NCBI GenBank assembly: GCA_002307135.1 | Contig: DBTQ01000010.1 | Coordinates: 1-55,548 of the forward strand | Direction of reading: 5' to 3' | Length of the DNA stretch: 55,548 nucleotides | Source: Bacteroidetes bacterium UBA1312 | GTDB taxonomy: Bacteria; Bacteroidota; Bacteroidia; Chitinophagales; Chitinophagaceae | In this document: piece after piece, positions 1 through 8,120 of the stretch | Layout: each line of letters starts with the position of its first letter | Numbering within the stretch: the first letter of the stretch is position 1 | Position numbers and translations under genes: made by a program | Notes under the pieces: generated by a model | What the model saw: only the letters and a program-made list of their open reading frames with translations | Told to the model about the DNA's origin: nothing | Databases searched by the model: none

Positions 1-120
1 TCACGTGTCCTTTTTGTATTTGCTATACTTCAAAATCGGGTAATGTTTCAGATGTGTGGTTTTTGAAAAATAAGATTGAAAATGAATAATTATTAGATAA
101 AAATTTTCAATTTTTGTATA

Positions 121-157
121 AAAGAGGGTGGGTAATTATCCGCCCTCTTTATTTTTT
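121..157 (+). terminator. Rho-independent terminator
   Basis: AAAGAGGGTGG (121-131) pairs with CCGCCCTCTTT (140-150) over 11 bp with one G-T wobble and an 8-nt loop. A T-rich tract follows. It presumably ends a gene lying to the left of the window. Confidence 0.65.
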
Positions 158-232
158 AAGTCTAAAATCATGCTCAAATGAATCAGAAAACTATCTCGTG
201 TTTCAGATGTGTGGGTGGTACAAAAAGTTAGT

Positions 233-257
233 CTCCCGAAGGGGACTCGTGGCATTG
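233..257 (+). repeat. Dispersed GC-rich repeat, copy A
   Basis: This 25-nt element contains a CCC-GAA-GGG hairpin and ends in GGCATTG. It matches 21 of 25 bases of a minus-strand element at 12914-12938. A weaker relative lies at 930-952. All stand out as GC-rich islands in AT-rich spacers. A RAYT-type transposase gene lies near copy A, so these could be REP-like elements. That link is inference. Confidence 0.45.
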
Positions 258-458
258 AAAATGAAATTTTCGCAACACTAGAATTATTATTATTTTTGAT
301 AAGTTCTTTGAAATTAAACAAGCGGCATCACTTCTTTTTTTTATATTTGCGAACCTTCTAAACAGTAGAATGTATCAAAAGAATTGGTAGGCTGTTATAC
401 TAACTGAAAAATAAAACCCACATCTTTGATAGAGATAGGTTCTTATCGAATGATTTTT

Positions 459-866
459 ATGAAACAATTACTAACAGGCATATTTTGTTTGTTTGTTGTT
501 ACACAGCTGGCTGCGCAACGTAAATGCGACTCTATATTTACTATTAAAGTCTACGATTCACTAACACATAAACCATTGCAATATGCCACTATTAAGTTTG
601 ATAAATTTGATAAATATCAGCTCATTGTTGCCCCTACGAATAAAAAAGGTAGAGCAACGATTTATCTACCTCAAAAAATAAATGCTGATAAGATTTATTT
701 ATTCAATGCTGCGCAATCGGGTTATGACAATAAAGATAACATTCCATTGAATCTTGATTGCCATTGCAAGCAGAAGGTATATTTAAGACGTTGGGATAAA
801 GCAGATAGTGCAAAATTCAATGTAACTATAGACGATCATAACCCACCAAAATCGAAGCGCAAGTAA
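459..866 (+). CDS. Small secreted protein, possible carboxypeptidase-regulatory-like fold
   Basis: The product is about 135 residues and has a clear signal peptide: MKQLL, a hydrophobic stretch, then a cut near the AQ-R after residue 18 or so. The mature part is rich in beta-strand-like segments. The wording around SLTHKPLQYATIKF and the later short repeats resembles the carboxypeptidase regulatory-like (CarboxypepD_reg) beta-sandwich often found in Bacteroidota exported proteins. I chose the ATG at 459 because it sits directly before the signal peptide; an upstream ATG at 450 is in frame. Exact function is unknown. The gene stands alone, upstream of the transposase gene. Confidence 0.6.
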   Translation: MKQLLTGIFCLFVVTQLAAQRKCDSIFTIKVYDSLTHKPLQYATIKFDKFDKYQLIVAPTNKKGRATIYLPQKINADKIYLFNAAQSGYDNKDNIPLNLDCHCKQKVYLRRWDKADSAKFNVTIDDHNPPKSKRK

Positions 867-929
867 AAGCGATAGTATTTCAGATCAGGTGTTATAAAAA
901 ACGAGAACCACTATCGGTCATGCAAGTTT

Positions 930-952
930 GTCCCCTCGAGTCACAGCATTAA
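930..952 (+). repeat. Degenerate relative of the dispersed repeat
   Basis: This segment begins GTCCCCTCGAG and ends in CAGCATT. It aligns with copy A (233-257) if the GAAGGGG loop is deleted. Both are preceded by a TTTCAGAT motif some 30-55 bases upstream. The match is by eye and weak. Confidence 0.25.
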
Positions 953-1001
953 TAAATGAAACCGCTGCTTGGCAATTCAAAAAAATGATTAATTTCATGA
1001 A

Positions 1002-1586
1002 GTGGGCATACGTAAAACACATATTCAGCAAAGAGGCTATTATTTTATTACATTTACTAATTACAATTGGCTGCCTTTGATTGCATTAAGCAATGCTTAC
1101 GATTTGGTATATAACTGGTTTGATGAGCTAAAACGATCGGGACATGCTATTGTTGGCTATGTGATTATGCCCAACCATATTCACCTCATGTTGAATTATC
1201 AACCAGGTAATAAAAGCATCAATACCTTGGTAGGCAATGGTAAAAGATTTTTGGCGTATGGCATCGTATCCAGGCTACGAGACACTCATCGAAATGAAAT
1301 AGTAACACAACTGGAAAGTGCAGTACGAGGGGCTGAAAATGTAAGAGGCAAAAAGCACCAAGTATTTAAGCGTTCCTTTGATTTGCAACATTGCTACAGT
1401 CAAAAATTCATACTGCAAAAATTGGGGTACATGCACAATAACCCTTGTGCAAAGAAATGGCAGCTGGCAGCAAATGCATTAGACTATCCGCATAGTTCCG
1501 CAAGCTTTTATTTTGATGGAAAACACGCTGCATACCCTGTAGTAAGTTGGTTGGACATTGAAGCCAATGGCACGGCAAACGAATAA
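1002..1586 (+). CDS. REP-associated tyrosine transposase-like protein (Y1 family)
   Basis: The product is a 194-residue single-domain Y1 (IS200/RAYT) transposase-like protein. The HUH metal-binding motif is visible as PNHIHLM (H59, H61), and the conserved YMHNNP motif (Y143) lies where RAYT proteins have Y-x-H-N-N-P. Such enzymes cleave single-stranded DNA at hairpins through a catalytic tyrosine. It has no neighbouring orfB/tnpB and no visible IS ends, which fits a domesticated RAYT rather than a complete IS200. The start is a GTG; no in-frame ATG lies nearby upstream. Dispersed GC-rich palindromes occur in the window (233, 930, 12914) and could be its substrates. The family call is firm, the activity is not. 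Confidence 0.8.
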   Translation: MGIRKTHIQQRGYYFITFTNYNWLPLIALSNAYDLVYNWFDELKRSGHAIVGYVIMPNHIHLMLNYQPGNKSINTLVGNGKRFLAYGIVSRLRDTHRNEIVTQLESAVRGAENVRGKKHQVFKRSFDLQHCYSQKFILQKLGYMHNNPCAKKWQLAANALDYPHSSASFYFDGKHAAYPVVSWLDIEANGTANE

Positions 1587-1618
1587 CTAAACGTAAATGA
1601 ACAATTAAAAATAAACGT

Positions 1619-1807
1619 ATGAAACAAAAAATGGGAAAGCGATTTATATTGATTCCAATCGGTCTTACAATCATTTCAGGTGCATTAATCATTGCACATT
1701 ATACTCATCTGCCTGATGCCTTAAGGGGTATTATAATGGGTTTTGGAATTGGCTTAATGATACTTCCACTTGCCTTCAAAAATAACAAACCTAAAAATGC
1801 AAACTAG
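1619..1807 (+). CDS. Small two-helix membrane protein
   Basis: The product has 62 residues and a basic N-terminus (MKQKMGKR). It has two hydrophobic segments, roughly residues 9-26 and 36-52, separated by a short polar turn, and a Lys/Asn-rich tail. Small membrane proteins of this shape are common in Bacteroidota and usually unannotated. It starts 32 bases after the transposase stop and could be cotranscribed with it. No function can be assigned. Confidence 0.5.
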   Translation: MKQKMGKRFILIPIGLTIISGALIIAHYTHLPDALRGIIMGFGIGLMILPLAFKNNKPKNAN

Positions 1808-1896
1808 CTTTTAATAAACAGAAATACAATACCCAATAACGTACACTTAAATAGGTGTGCTGAATATTATTTTGAAAAAAAATCGCACCAATAATA

Positions 1897-2047
1897 ATGC
1901 AGGAAGAAACAGAACTATCTATAAAAAAAACAATCCGCTAATAGAAATTTTTTGCTACGGACAAGTACACCAATCAGTATTTTGGCGTTCATTTTACCGT
2001 AAGGAAACTTTTTCGACCGCTGGGATTTTTTTTTGTGATTCTAAATA
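1897..2047 (+). pseudogene. Possible remnant of a small gene with two in-frame stops
   Basis: An ATG at 1897 opens a protein-like frame that is broken after 14 codons by TAA-TAG (1939-1944). The same frame then continues with protein-like text (FATDKYTNQYFGVHFTVRKL, then a hydrophobic stretch) until it meets the lipoprotein gene. The combination of acidic start, aromatic middle and hydrophobic end looks like a degraded coding sequence. I cannot name a family, and coincidence is possible. Confidence 0.25.
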
Positions 2048-2103
2048 ATAATACGATACATTCGAGCGGACATAGAATCATTCAAAACAAAAACAACAAA
2101 CAC

Positions 2104-2574
2104 ATGAAAAAAGTACTATTAAGTGTATCGGCTATTGGATTACTATTGATCGGCTCCTGTAAAAAAGGCGACAGTGGGAGCGGTGGAAAATCAAGCATTT
2201 TAACTTCAGGTAAATGGCAATTGACTGCCAGCACAAGTCAGTCTATTGTAAGCGGAGTAGCTGGAACTTTAGACGACGACTATACAGGCATGGATGCCTG
2301 TGAAAAAGATGATTATACCTTATTTGATGCTTCATCTAAATTAATTATTAATGATGAGGGAGCTACAAAATGCGATGCATCAGATCCGCAACAAACCAAC
2401 AATGGTCTTTGGGCGTTAACGAATAACGACACTTGGCTCCTTCAAACAAATTCTTTGATAACCATTAATTGGAACATTGAGCAACTCGACGATAATACCC
2501 TGAAGATGTCTAATTATGATACCAGTGGTACAACTGTTTATAAAAGTACATCAACATTTAAGCATGTAAAATAA
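2104..2574 (+). CDS. Lipoprotein, lipocalin-like family
   Basis: The product has about 156 residues with a lipoprotein signal peptide (MKKVLLSVSAIGLLLIGSC); the lipobox cysteine is followed by KKGDSGSGG. The mature part has the W-x-L-T...D-x-x-D...Y-x-F/L pattern of the small lipocalin-like proteins of Bacteroidota: SGKWQLTAS, then an acidic DACEKDDYTLFD segment, a WALTNNDTWLLQ strand and a final STSTFKHV strand. The ATG at 2104 is chosen because it starts the signal peptide; the frame stays open upstream to about 2035. It ends just before a strong bidirectional terminator. Ligand and role are unknown. Confidence 0.75.
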   Translation: MKKVLLSVSAIGLLLIGSCKKGDSGSGGKSSILTSGKWQLTASTSQSIVSGVAGTLDDDYTGMDACEKDDYTLFDASSKLIINDEGATKCDASDPQQTNNGLWALTNNDTWLLQTNSLITINWNIEQLDDNTLKMSNYDTSGTTVYKSTSTFKHVK

Positions 2575-2600
2575 ACATAAGTTACGCTATACAATTTACA

Positions 2601-2638
2601 AAAAATGGAAACCATTGCAACAATGGTTTCCATTTTTT
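2601..2638. terminator. Bidirectional terminator
   Basis: AAAAATGGAAACCATTG (2601-2617) and its exact reverse complement (2621-2637) form a 17-bp stem with a 3-nt loop. A-runs and T-runs on the two sides allow termination in both directions. It lies between the lipoprotein gene and the convergent minus-strand frame at 2642-2884. Confidence 0.85.
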
Positions 2639-2641
2639 GTA

Positions 2642-2884
2642 CTACTTTTTTATTGCAACAATACCAATATTGACACTATCTGTAGCACGAGAAGAAATCC
2701 CTACAGTAGTTTTATGCAATAAAGAGTTGGGTATATAAATAGTAATATACTTGCCTGAAAAAGATGGGTCAATAACAAAACAAAAATCACCAACACTATC
2801 ACTCATAATAGAAGCGAGTGTGGCCATATAAGATGTAAAGTTAGTTGGCCCTGTTATAGCAAATAATGTGATGATATATTTCAT
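2642..2884 (-). CDS. Hypothetical small protein
   Basis: This 80-residue frame begins with a weakly hydrophobic segment (MKYIITLFAITG), followed by Ser/Thr-rich, beta-like sequence. No family is recognised. Its position favours a real gene: it abuts the bidirectional terminator exactly where a convergent gene should stop. The N-terminus may be a weak signal peptide. It could still be chance. Confidence 0.35.
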   Translation of the reverse strand: MKYIITLFAITGPTNFTSYMATLASIMSDSVGDFCFVIDPSFSGKYITIYIPNSLLHKTTVGISSRATDSVNIGIVAIKK

Positions 2885-3046
2885 GAGTAAAAGGTTTTAT
2901 GGTTAACGAAAGGATTCTTTTTTAGTGTGAAAGCGATAGGGGGAAGACGCTGTTTTTTTTCTTTATTCAACCTTACCCAACACAATACCTACAACAGTTT
3001 TTTAAACTTTTTAAAATCAAATGTGCAATTTTAAAAAATCTTGCAC

Positions 3047-3054
3047 TAAGTTTG
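3047..3054 (+). promoter_or_regulatory. Promoter -7 element for the his operon
   Basis: TAAGTTTG is an exact match to the Bacteroidota -7 consensus TANNTTTG. It lies 22 bases before the leader peptide ATG (3076), so transcription would begin near 3061. I see no clear TTG at the expected -33 distance. Confidence 0.6.
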
Positions 3055-3075
3055 CATTGTAAAACAAACGCAAAA

Positions 3076-3147
3076 ATGCAATCAATACAACTACATCGTC
3101 ATCATGCTCATACCGGCGCTCAGCCAGGTGATCATGATTTGGTGTAA
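3076..3147 (+). CDS. hisL: Histidine operon leader peptide
   Basis: This is a 23-codon frame with five histidines (residues 7, 9, 10, 12 and 20), beginning MQSIQLHRHHAHTG and ending GDHDLV. It sits between an exact TANNTTTG promoter element and a strong terminator, about 100 bases before hisG, which is the layout of a transcription-attenuation leader. When charged tRNA-His is scarce the ribosome would stall in the His run and prevent the terminator from forming. RNA between 3101 and 3138 can fold into a competing hairpin (ATCATG/CATGAT, GGC/GCC, ACC/GGT). The peptide is too short to be predicted by usual gene callers. The sequence facts are clear; attenuation is inferred by analogy with enterobacterial hisL. 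Confidence 0.8.
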   Translation: MQSIQLHRHHAHTGAQPGDHDLV

Positions 3148-3168
3148 TTAAAACAAACCATATTTTTG

Positions 3169-3203
3169 AAATCCCGTCTGAGTAGATCAGACGGGATTTT
3201 TTT
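3169..3203 (+). terminator. his attenuator terminator
   Basis: AAATCCCGTCTGA (3169-3181) pairs perfectly with TCAGACGGGATTT (3187-3199) around a 5-nt loop and is followed by a T-run. It lies after the His-rich leader peptide and 48 bases before hisG, so it is an attenuator rather than the end of a gene. I could not define a long antiterminator pairing; CTCAG (3119-3123) could pair with CTGAG at 3178-3182. Confidence 0.85.
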
Positions 3204-3250
3204 GTTTTCAATAACTCCTTCAGGTTTACTCAGGCACATAACATCTACTT

Positions 3251-4108
3251 ATGAGTAAACTAAAAATTGCCGTTCAGAAGAGTGGCCGATTAAGCGAAAA
3301 ATCGCTGGAGTTGCTGAAACAGTGCGGCATCAAGCTACCTAATAGCGACCGCAAACTGAAAACAGAAGCAACCAACTTTCCTGTTGAAATACTCTTTCTG
3401 CGGGACGATGACATACCTCAGTATGTAGAACAAGGAGTTGCCGATATTGGTGTCTTGGGAGAAAACGAAGTACTGGAAAAAGATAAAACAGTCGATTTGT
3501 TAGAGCGACTTGGTTTTGCCTCCTGCCGCTTATCGCTTGCTATTCCTAAAGATGAATTATACACAGGCATTACGTATTTCAATAATAAAAAAATAGCTAC
3601 CAGTTATCCTAAAATGCTGGCCAAGTTTTTTGTTAACAATGATATAAATGCAGAGATTGAAGAGATCGGTGGAAGTGTGGAAATAGCTCCTGGTATTGGA
3701 TTAGCACATGCCATTTTTGATATAGTGAGTACAGGAAGTACACTCTTAATGAATGGTCTTAAAGAGGTAGAGCAAGTAATGCGGAGCGAAGCGGTTTTAA
3801 TTGGATATCCTGATATTAAAGCGCCGCAAAAAGAACTGCTCCGGCAACTTTCCTTCCGGATAAATGCGGTAAGAAACGCCTATGAAAATAAATACATTCT
3901 GCTCAATGCACCGGAATCTGCTGTTGCCCAAATCTGTGATTTGTTGCCCGGTATGAAAAGCCCGACCATACTTCCGTTGGTCGAAAAAGGTTGGTGTAGC
4001 CTGCATTCGGTGATTCGGGAAGATCAATTCTGGGAAGTCATTGGTCAGTTAAAATCCTATGGTGCGCAGGGCATTCTGGTAGTCCCAATTGAAAAAATGA
4101 TCCTTTAG
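3251..4108 (+). CDS. hisG: ATP phosphoribosyltransferase (long form)
   Basis: HisG catalyses the first, feedback-controlled step of histidine synthesis, joining ATP and PRPP. At 285 residues this is the long form, with a C-terminal regulatory ACT-like domain (about residues 210-285, ending in PIEKMIL), so it needs no HisZ. The catalytic part shows AVQKSGRLSEKS at the start, GVADIGVLGENEV near residue 75, and the PRPP-binding FDIVSTGSTLLMNGL near residue 160. It is the first gene of the operon, downstream of the attenuator, and is followed by hisD after 17 bases. Confidence 0.97.
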   Translation: MSKLKIAVQKSGRLSEKSLELLKQCGIKLPNSDRKLKTEATNFPVEILFLRDDDIPQYVEQGVADIGVLGENEVLEKDKTVDLLERLGFASCRLSLAIPKDELYTGITYFNNKKIATSYPKMLAKFFVNNDINAEIEEIGGSVEIAPGIGLAHAIFDIVSTGSTLLMNGLKEVEQVMRSEAVLIGYPDIKAPQKELLRQLSFRINAVRNAYENKYILLNAPESAVAQICDLLPGMKSPTILPLVEKGWCSLHSVIREDQFWEVIGQLKSYGAQGILVVPIEKMIL

Positions 4109-4125
4109 TCAATACACACAGCAAG

Positions 4126-5406
4126 ATGAAAAAAATTATTGATCCCCCAAAAATAGATTGGCCCGGCTTGGTGCTGCGACCGCAGAATGCACCAAATGAA
4201 ATAGCTGCCATCATTGACGAAATATTTGCGGCAGTACAGCATGATGGCGATAAAGCTGTGATCAGGTATAACCAGCTATATGATCAAAATGATGCCGCTA
4301 TTCATAAGATAGATTCGGCAACAATTGCTCAGGCGGTAGATCAACTTTCAGACAATCTTAAAGCTGCGATTCGAATGGCTGCAACAAATATTGAACGATT
4401 TCATGCAGCACAAAGGGAAGTAGTGCAAAAGGTAGCAACAACCAAAGGGGTAATCTGCTGGCGCGAAAGTAGAGCTATTGAACATATCGGATTATACATT
4501 CCGGGTGGTACAGCTCCTCTTTTTTCAACAGTATTAATGTTGGGCATTCCCGCAAAATTGGCGGGATGTAAAGAAATTGTACTCTGTACTCCGGCAGATA
4601 AGAATGGATGTATCCACCCCGCAATACTTTATGCAGCAAGCCTTTCGGGTATTTCAAACATATTGGGCATCGGCGGGGCACAAGCCATTGCTGCAATGGC
4701 TATGGGTACGAAAAGTATCAATAAAGTAGATAAAATATTCGGACCTGGTAACCAATATGTAACTGCTGCCAAACAAAAGGCACAATCAATAGGTGTTGCA
4801 ATAGATATGCCCGCCGGCCCAAGTGAACTGCTCATTATTGCAGACAAAACCTGTAACCCACAATTTGTGGCGGCTGATTTATTATCGCAAGCAGAGCACG
4901 GATCAGACAGTCAGGTGATCCTGCTTTCCGACAATGAAACAACAATCAACAATTGTTTGTACGAACTGGAAATACAATTAACAACACTACCACGAAAAGA
5001 TATTGCACAAGCGGCTTTATCCAACAGTAGCGCTATTGTTTTGAATAGTGTAGCCTCATGTATTGCTTTCAGCAACCTGTATGCCCCCGAGCATTTAATT
5101 CTGGCTATGGAACATGCAGCAGAACAAACGCCAAACATCACTAATGCGGGTTCCGTCTTTTTGGGCAATTTTAGTTGCGAAAGTGCCGGCGATTATGCCA
5201 GTGGCACCAACCATACATTACCTACCAATGGCTTTGCCCGTAGTTATAGCGGTGTATCGCTCGATAGTTTTCTGAAAAAAATCACCTTTCAGGAATTGTC
5301 CGAGGAAGGTATCCGGAATATTGGATTAGGCATAGAACTCATGGCAGAAGCAGAACAATTATTAGGTCACAAAAACGCAGTCTCTTTACGCTTAAATAGT
5401 TTATAA
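4126..5406 (+). CDS. hisD: Histidinol dehydrogenase
   Basis: HisD performs the last two oxidation steps, from L-histidinol to L-histidine, using NAD+ and zinc. Its length (426 residues) is normal for the family. Visible hallmarks are the glycine-rich YIPGGTAPLFSTVLM segment, the FGPGNQYVTAAK stretch, the metal-ligand histidine in AEHGSD (H258), the catalytic Glu-His pair in YAPEHLIL (E322, H323), and the C-terminal SAGDYASGTNHTLPTNGFAR signature. One base separates its stop from hisC, so translation is probably coupled. Confidence 0.97.
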   Translation: MKKIIDPPKIDWPGLVLRPQNAPNEIAAIIDEIFAAVQHDGDKAVIRYNQLYDQNDAAIHKIDSATIAQAVDQLSDNLKAAIRMAATNIERFHAAQREVVQKVATTKGVICWRESRAIEHIGLYIPGGTAPLFSTVLMLGIPAKLAGCKEIVLCTPADKNGCIHPAILYAASLSGISNILGIGGAQAIAAMAMGTKSINKVDKIFGPGNQYVTAAKQKAQSIGVAIDMPAGPSELLIIADKTCNPQFVAADLLSQAEHGSDSQVILLSDNETTINNCLYELEIQLTTLPRKDIAQAALSNSSAIVLNSVASCIAFSNLYAPEHLILAMEHAAEQTPNITNAGSVFLGNFSCESAGDYASGTNHTLPTNGFARSYSGVSLDSFLKKITFQELSEEGIRNIGLGIELMAEAEQLLGHKNAVSLRLNSL

Positions 5407-5407
5407 A

Positions 5408-6433
5408 ATGTTTGATGTAGAAAAATTAGTTCGTAAAAATATTAAAGAACTGACACCATATTCCAGCGCACGATCGGAATACATGAGCAGCGCAGGTGTT
5501 TTCCTAGATGCCAATGAAAATCCATTCGGAAATATGAACAGGTATCCCGACCCATATCAATATGCGCTTAAAGAAAAAATCAGTTTACTGAAAGCAATAC
5601 CGCCGGAAAATATTTTTGTAGGTAATGGCAGCGATGAAATCATAGACCTCGTAATCAGAATTTTTTGTACGCCGGGTGTGGACAAAGTACTGACCTTTAA
5701 ACCCACTTATGGTATGTACGAAGTAGCTACTGCTATCAATGATGTTGCACTGCTTGAAATACCTTTGAATAAAGACTTTCAGATAGACATTGCTTCATTG
5801 GATACGATATGGAACAATGAAGCACTTAAAGTAATTTTTATTTGCTCGCCCAATAATCCTACCGGCAATGTTATCGATAATATAGAATATATAATAGAAC
5901 GATTCAGAGGTATTGTCGTCGTCGATGAGGCTTATATTGATTTTGCACAAAGCGGCTCATGGATACAACAGATCACTACCTATCCAAATCTTATCGTTAT
6001 ACAAACACTAAGTAAAGCTTGGGGATTGGCCGCTGCAAGAATAGGTATAGCTTATGCACAACAAGCCACTATTAACTATCTCAATAAAGTAAAAGCACCA
6101 TACAATATAAGCAGGCTTAACCAGGAGGCCGCAATGCAGACATTGGAAGATCAAGCAATATTTGAATCAAACAGAGCTATACTCTTACAACAAAAGGCAT
6201 GGTTGGAAGAACAGTTGTCTGCATTGCCGGCAGTGATAAAAGTATTTGCTTCTGACGCTAACTTCTTACTGGTGGAAATGACGGATGCCGACCGTATCTA
6301 TAAAAATTTATTGGCACAAAATATAATCACTAGAAACAGAACGCACGTTGTACAAAATTGTATTCGCATTACTGTCGGAAGCTCCAAAGAAAATATCCAA
6401 TTGATTCAAGCGTTGCAACAAATACAAGCCTAG
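5408..6433 (+). CDS. hisC: Histidinol-phosphate aminotransferase
   Basis: HisC is a PLP-dependent class I/II aminotransferase that converts imidazole-acetol phosphate and glutamate to histidinol phosphate. The 341-residue product shows the N-terminal DANENPFG substrate motif, FVGNGSDEIIDL, FICSPNNPTGN, the VVDEAYIDF cofactor-contact segment, and the Schiff-base lysine in TLSKAWGLAAARIG (K203). It sits third in the operon. The gene order and family motifs leave little doubt about specificity. Confidence 0.96.
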   Translation: MFDVEKLVRKNIKELTPYSSARSEYMSSAGVFLDANENPFGNMNRYPDPYQYALKEKISLLKAIPPENIFVGNGSDEIIDLVIRIFCTPGVDKVLTFKPTYGMYEVATAINDVALLEIPLNKDFQIDIASLDTIWNNEALKVIFICSPNNPTGNVIDNIEYIIERFRGIVVVDEAYIDFAQSGSWIQQITTYPNLIVIQTLSKAWGLAAARIGIAYAQQATINYLNKVKAPYNISRLNQEAAMQTLEDQAIFESNRAILLQQKAWLEEQLSALPAVIKVFASDANFLLVEMTDADRIYKNLLAQNIITRNRTHVVQNCIRITVGSSKENIQLIQALQQIQA

Positions 6434-6450
6434 AAAATTATAAATAAACT

Positions 6451-7545
6451 ATGAAAAGAAAAGTATTATTCATCGATAGAGATGGTACATTGGTGATAGA
6501 ACCACCGATAGACTTACAGTTGGATAGTCTGGAAAAATTGGAATTTTATCCAGGCGTGTTTCAATATTTGGGTAGAATAGCTCATGAGCTTGATTATGAA
6601 CTGGTTATGGTTACTAATCAGGACGGTTTAGGAACAGACTCGTTTCCTGAAGCGCATTTTTGGCCCGCACAGAATAAAATAATTCAGGCCTTTCGTAATG
6701 AAGGAATAATTTTTAAAGAAGTAATCATAGATCGGTCATTTCCACACGAGAACCTACCTACACGAAAACCCGGAACAGCACTGCTTACACACTATTTAAA
6801 GGGCGCTTACGATCTCAAAAACTCTTATGTAATTGGTGATCGTAGCACAGATATACAGCTTGCTAAAAATATGGGTTGTGGGGCTATTTACATTGGCAAG
6901 GAATCTAATGAAATGGCGCAGATGAGGACTGACAGCTGGGCAGACATTTATGGTTTACTAAAAAAAGCACCTAGAATAGCTACTGTAAACAGGAAGACTG
7001 CCGAGACGAATATTGTAGTACAATTAAATCTTGATGGTAATGGTAAAAGCAGCATCAATACCGGAATTGGTTTTTTTGATCACATGCTGGAGCAGATAGC
7101 CAAACATGGCCAAATGGACATGGACATACAAGTGGCTGGTGATTTGCATATTGATGAACATCATACCATTGAAGACGTAGCATTGACCCTAGGAGCTGCA
7201 TTTGCAGATGCTTTAGGCTCGAAAAAGGGAATAGAACGCTATGGATTTTTATTGCCGATGGATGATGCATTGGCGCAGGTGGCTATTGATTTTGGAGGAA
7301 GACCATGGCTCGTTTGGGATGTAACTTTTACCAGAGCAATGATTGGTGCTATGCCTACTGAAATGTTCTTTCATTTTTTTAAATCATTTACGGACCAGGC
7401 CAAGTGTAATCTGAATATAAAGGCAGAAGGTAATAATGAACATCATAAAATTGAAGCCATATTTAAAGCCTTCGCTAAAGCGATCAAAATGGCGGTTAGC
7501 AAAACAAATAATTTTTCAATACCAAGTACAAAAGGAACATTATGA
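6451..7545 (+). CDS. hisB: Bifunctional histidinol-phosphatase / imidazoleglycerol-phosphate dehydratase
   Basis: This is a 364-residue fusion. The N-terminal HAD phosphatase (about 1-165) has the DxDGT nucleophile motif FIDRDGTLV (D9, D11) and a C-terminal GDRSTDIQLAKNMG loop. The C-terminal dehydratase (about 175-364) has the metal-binding GIGFFDHMLEQIAKHG, DEHHTIEDVALTLG and EGNNEHHKIEAIFKA motifs. It thus carries two non-consecutive steps of the pathway, as in enterobacteria and many Bacteroidota. Its stop overlaps the hisH start by four bases (ATGA). Confidence 0.97.
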   Translation: MKRKVLFIDRDGTLVIEPPIDLQLDSLEKLEFYPGVFQYLGRIAHELDYELVMVTNQDGLGTDSFPEAHFWPAQNKIIQAFRNEGIIFKEVIIDRSFPHENLPTRKPGTALLTHYLKGAYDLKNSYVIGDRSTDIQLAKNMGCGAIYIGKESNEMAQMRTDSWADIYGLLKKAPRIATVNRKTAETNIVVQLNLDGNGKSSINTGIGFFDHMLEQIAKHGQMDMDIQVAGDLHIDEHHTIEDVALTLGAAFADALGSKKGIERYGFLLPMDDALAQVAIDFGGRPWLVWDVTFTRAMIGAMPTEMFFHFFKSFTDQAKCNLNIKAEGNNEHHKIEAIFKAFAKAIKMAVSKTNNFSIPSTKGTL

Positions 7546-8120
7546 TTGCGATAATAAAATATAATGCAGGTAATATTCAGTCCGTGGCCAATGCTTTGGA
7601 GCGATTGAATTATGAATGTATAGTGACAGATAACCCAGCTGAAATACGTCGTGCTGACAAAGTAATTCTTCCGGGTGTTGGGGCTGCAAGTATGGCGATG
7701 TCCTATCTGAAAGAAAAAAAAACAGACAAAGTAATTGTAGGATTGGAGCAGCCGGTTTTGGGCATTTGTTTGGGATTGCAATTGATGTGTCAACATTCTG
7801 AAGAAGGTGATTTAAAATGCCTCGGCATATTTAATGCAATTGTCAAAAAGATGCCCCCGCTCGATCGGGTACCGCATACAGGATGGAATAATTTAAAGGA
7901 AAGAAAGGGAACACTTTTTACAGGTATTCAAGACAATGACGATGTTTATTTTGTGCATAGTTATGCAGCCTCTTTATGTACAACTACAATAGCAATATGT
8001 GATTATATACAACCATTTAGTGCTGCGTTGCACAAAAGGAATTTTTATGCTACTCAGTTTCATCCGGAAAAATCTGCTTTTGTAGGTGGTCAGATTTTAA
8101 AAAACTTTTTGGCATTATGA
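7542..8120 (+). CDS. hisH: Imidazole glycerol phosphate synthase, glutaminase subunit
   Basis: HisH is a class I glutamine amidotransferase that feeds ammonia to HisF. The 192-residue protein has the nucleophile cysteine in LGICLGLQLM (C76) and the His-Glu pair in TQFHPEKS (H174, E176). The oxyanion-hole loop is LPGVGAASMAM. It overlaps hisB and hisA by four bases each, indicating translational coupling. Confidence 0.97.
   Translation: MIAIIKYNAGNIQSVANALERLNYECIVTDNPAEIRRADKVILPGVGAASMAMSYLKEKKTDKVIVGLEQPVLGICLGLQLMCQHSEEGDLKCLGIFNAIVKKMPPLDRVPHTGWNNLKERKGTLFTGIQDNDDVYFVHSYAASLCTTTIAICDYIQPFSAALHKRNFYATQFHPEKSAFVGGQILKNFLAL

Larger units (their letters stand above)
1..458. other. Non-coding left edge
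   Basis: I see no convincing gene here. The stretch holds a terminator-like hairpin (121-157) and a GC-rich dispersed repeat (233-257). The 12-mer TTTCAGATGTGT occurs twice, near 46 and near 201. A minus-strand frame at 136-321 covers the hairpin and repeat and has no recognisable protein character. Confidence 0.6.

Noticed and set aside
1002..1807. Complete IS200/IS605 element
   Set aside because: No tnpB and no clear hairpin ends or target site; the single-gene layout suits a RAYT better.
3017..3211. 64-codon minus-strand frame before hisG
   Set aside because: It is opposite the his promoter, leader peptide and attenuator, which explain the region well.
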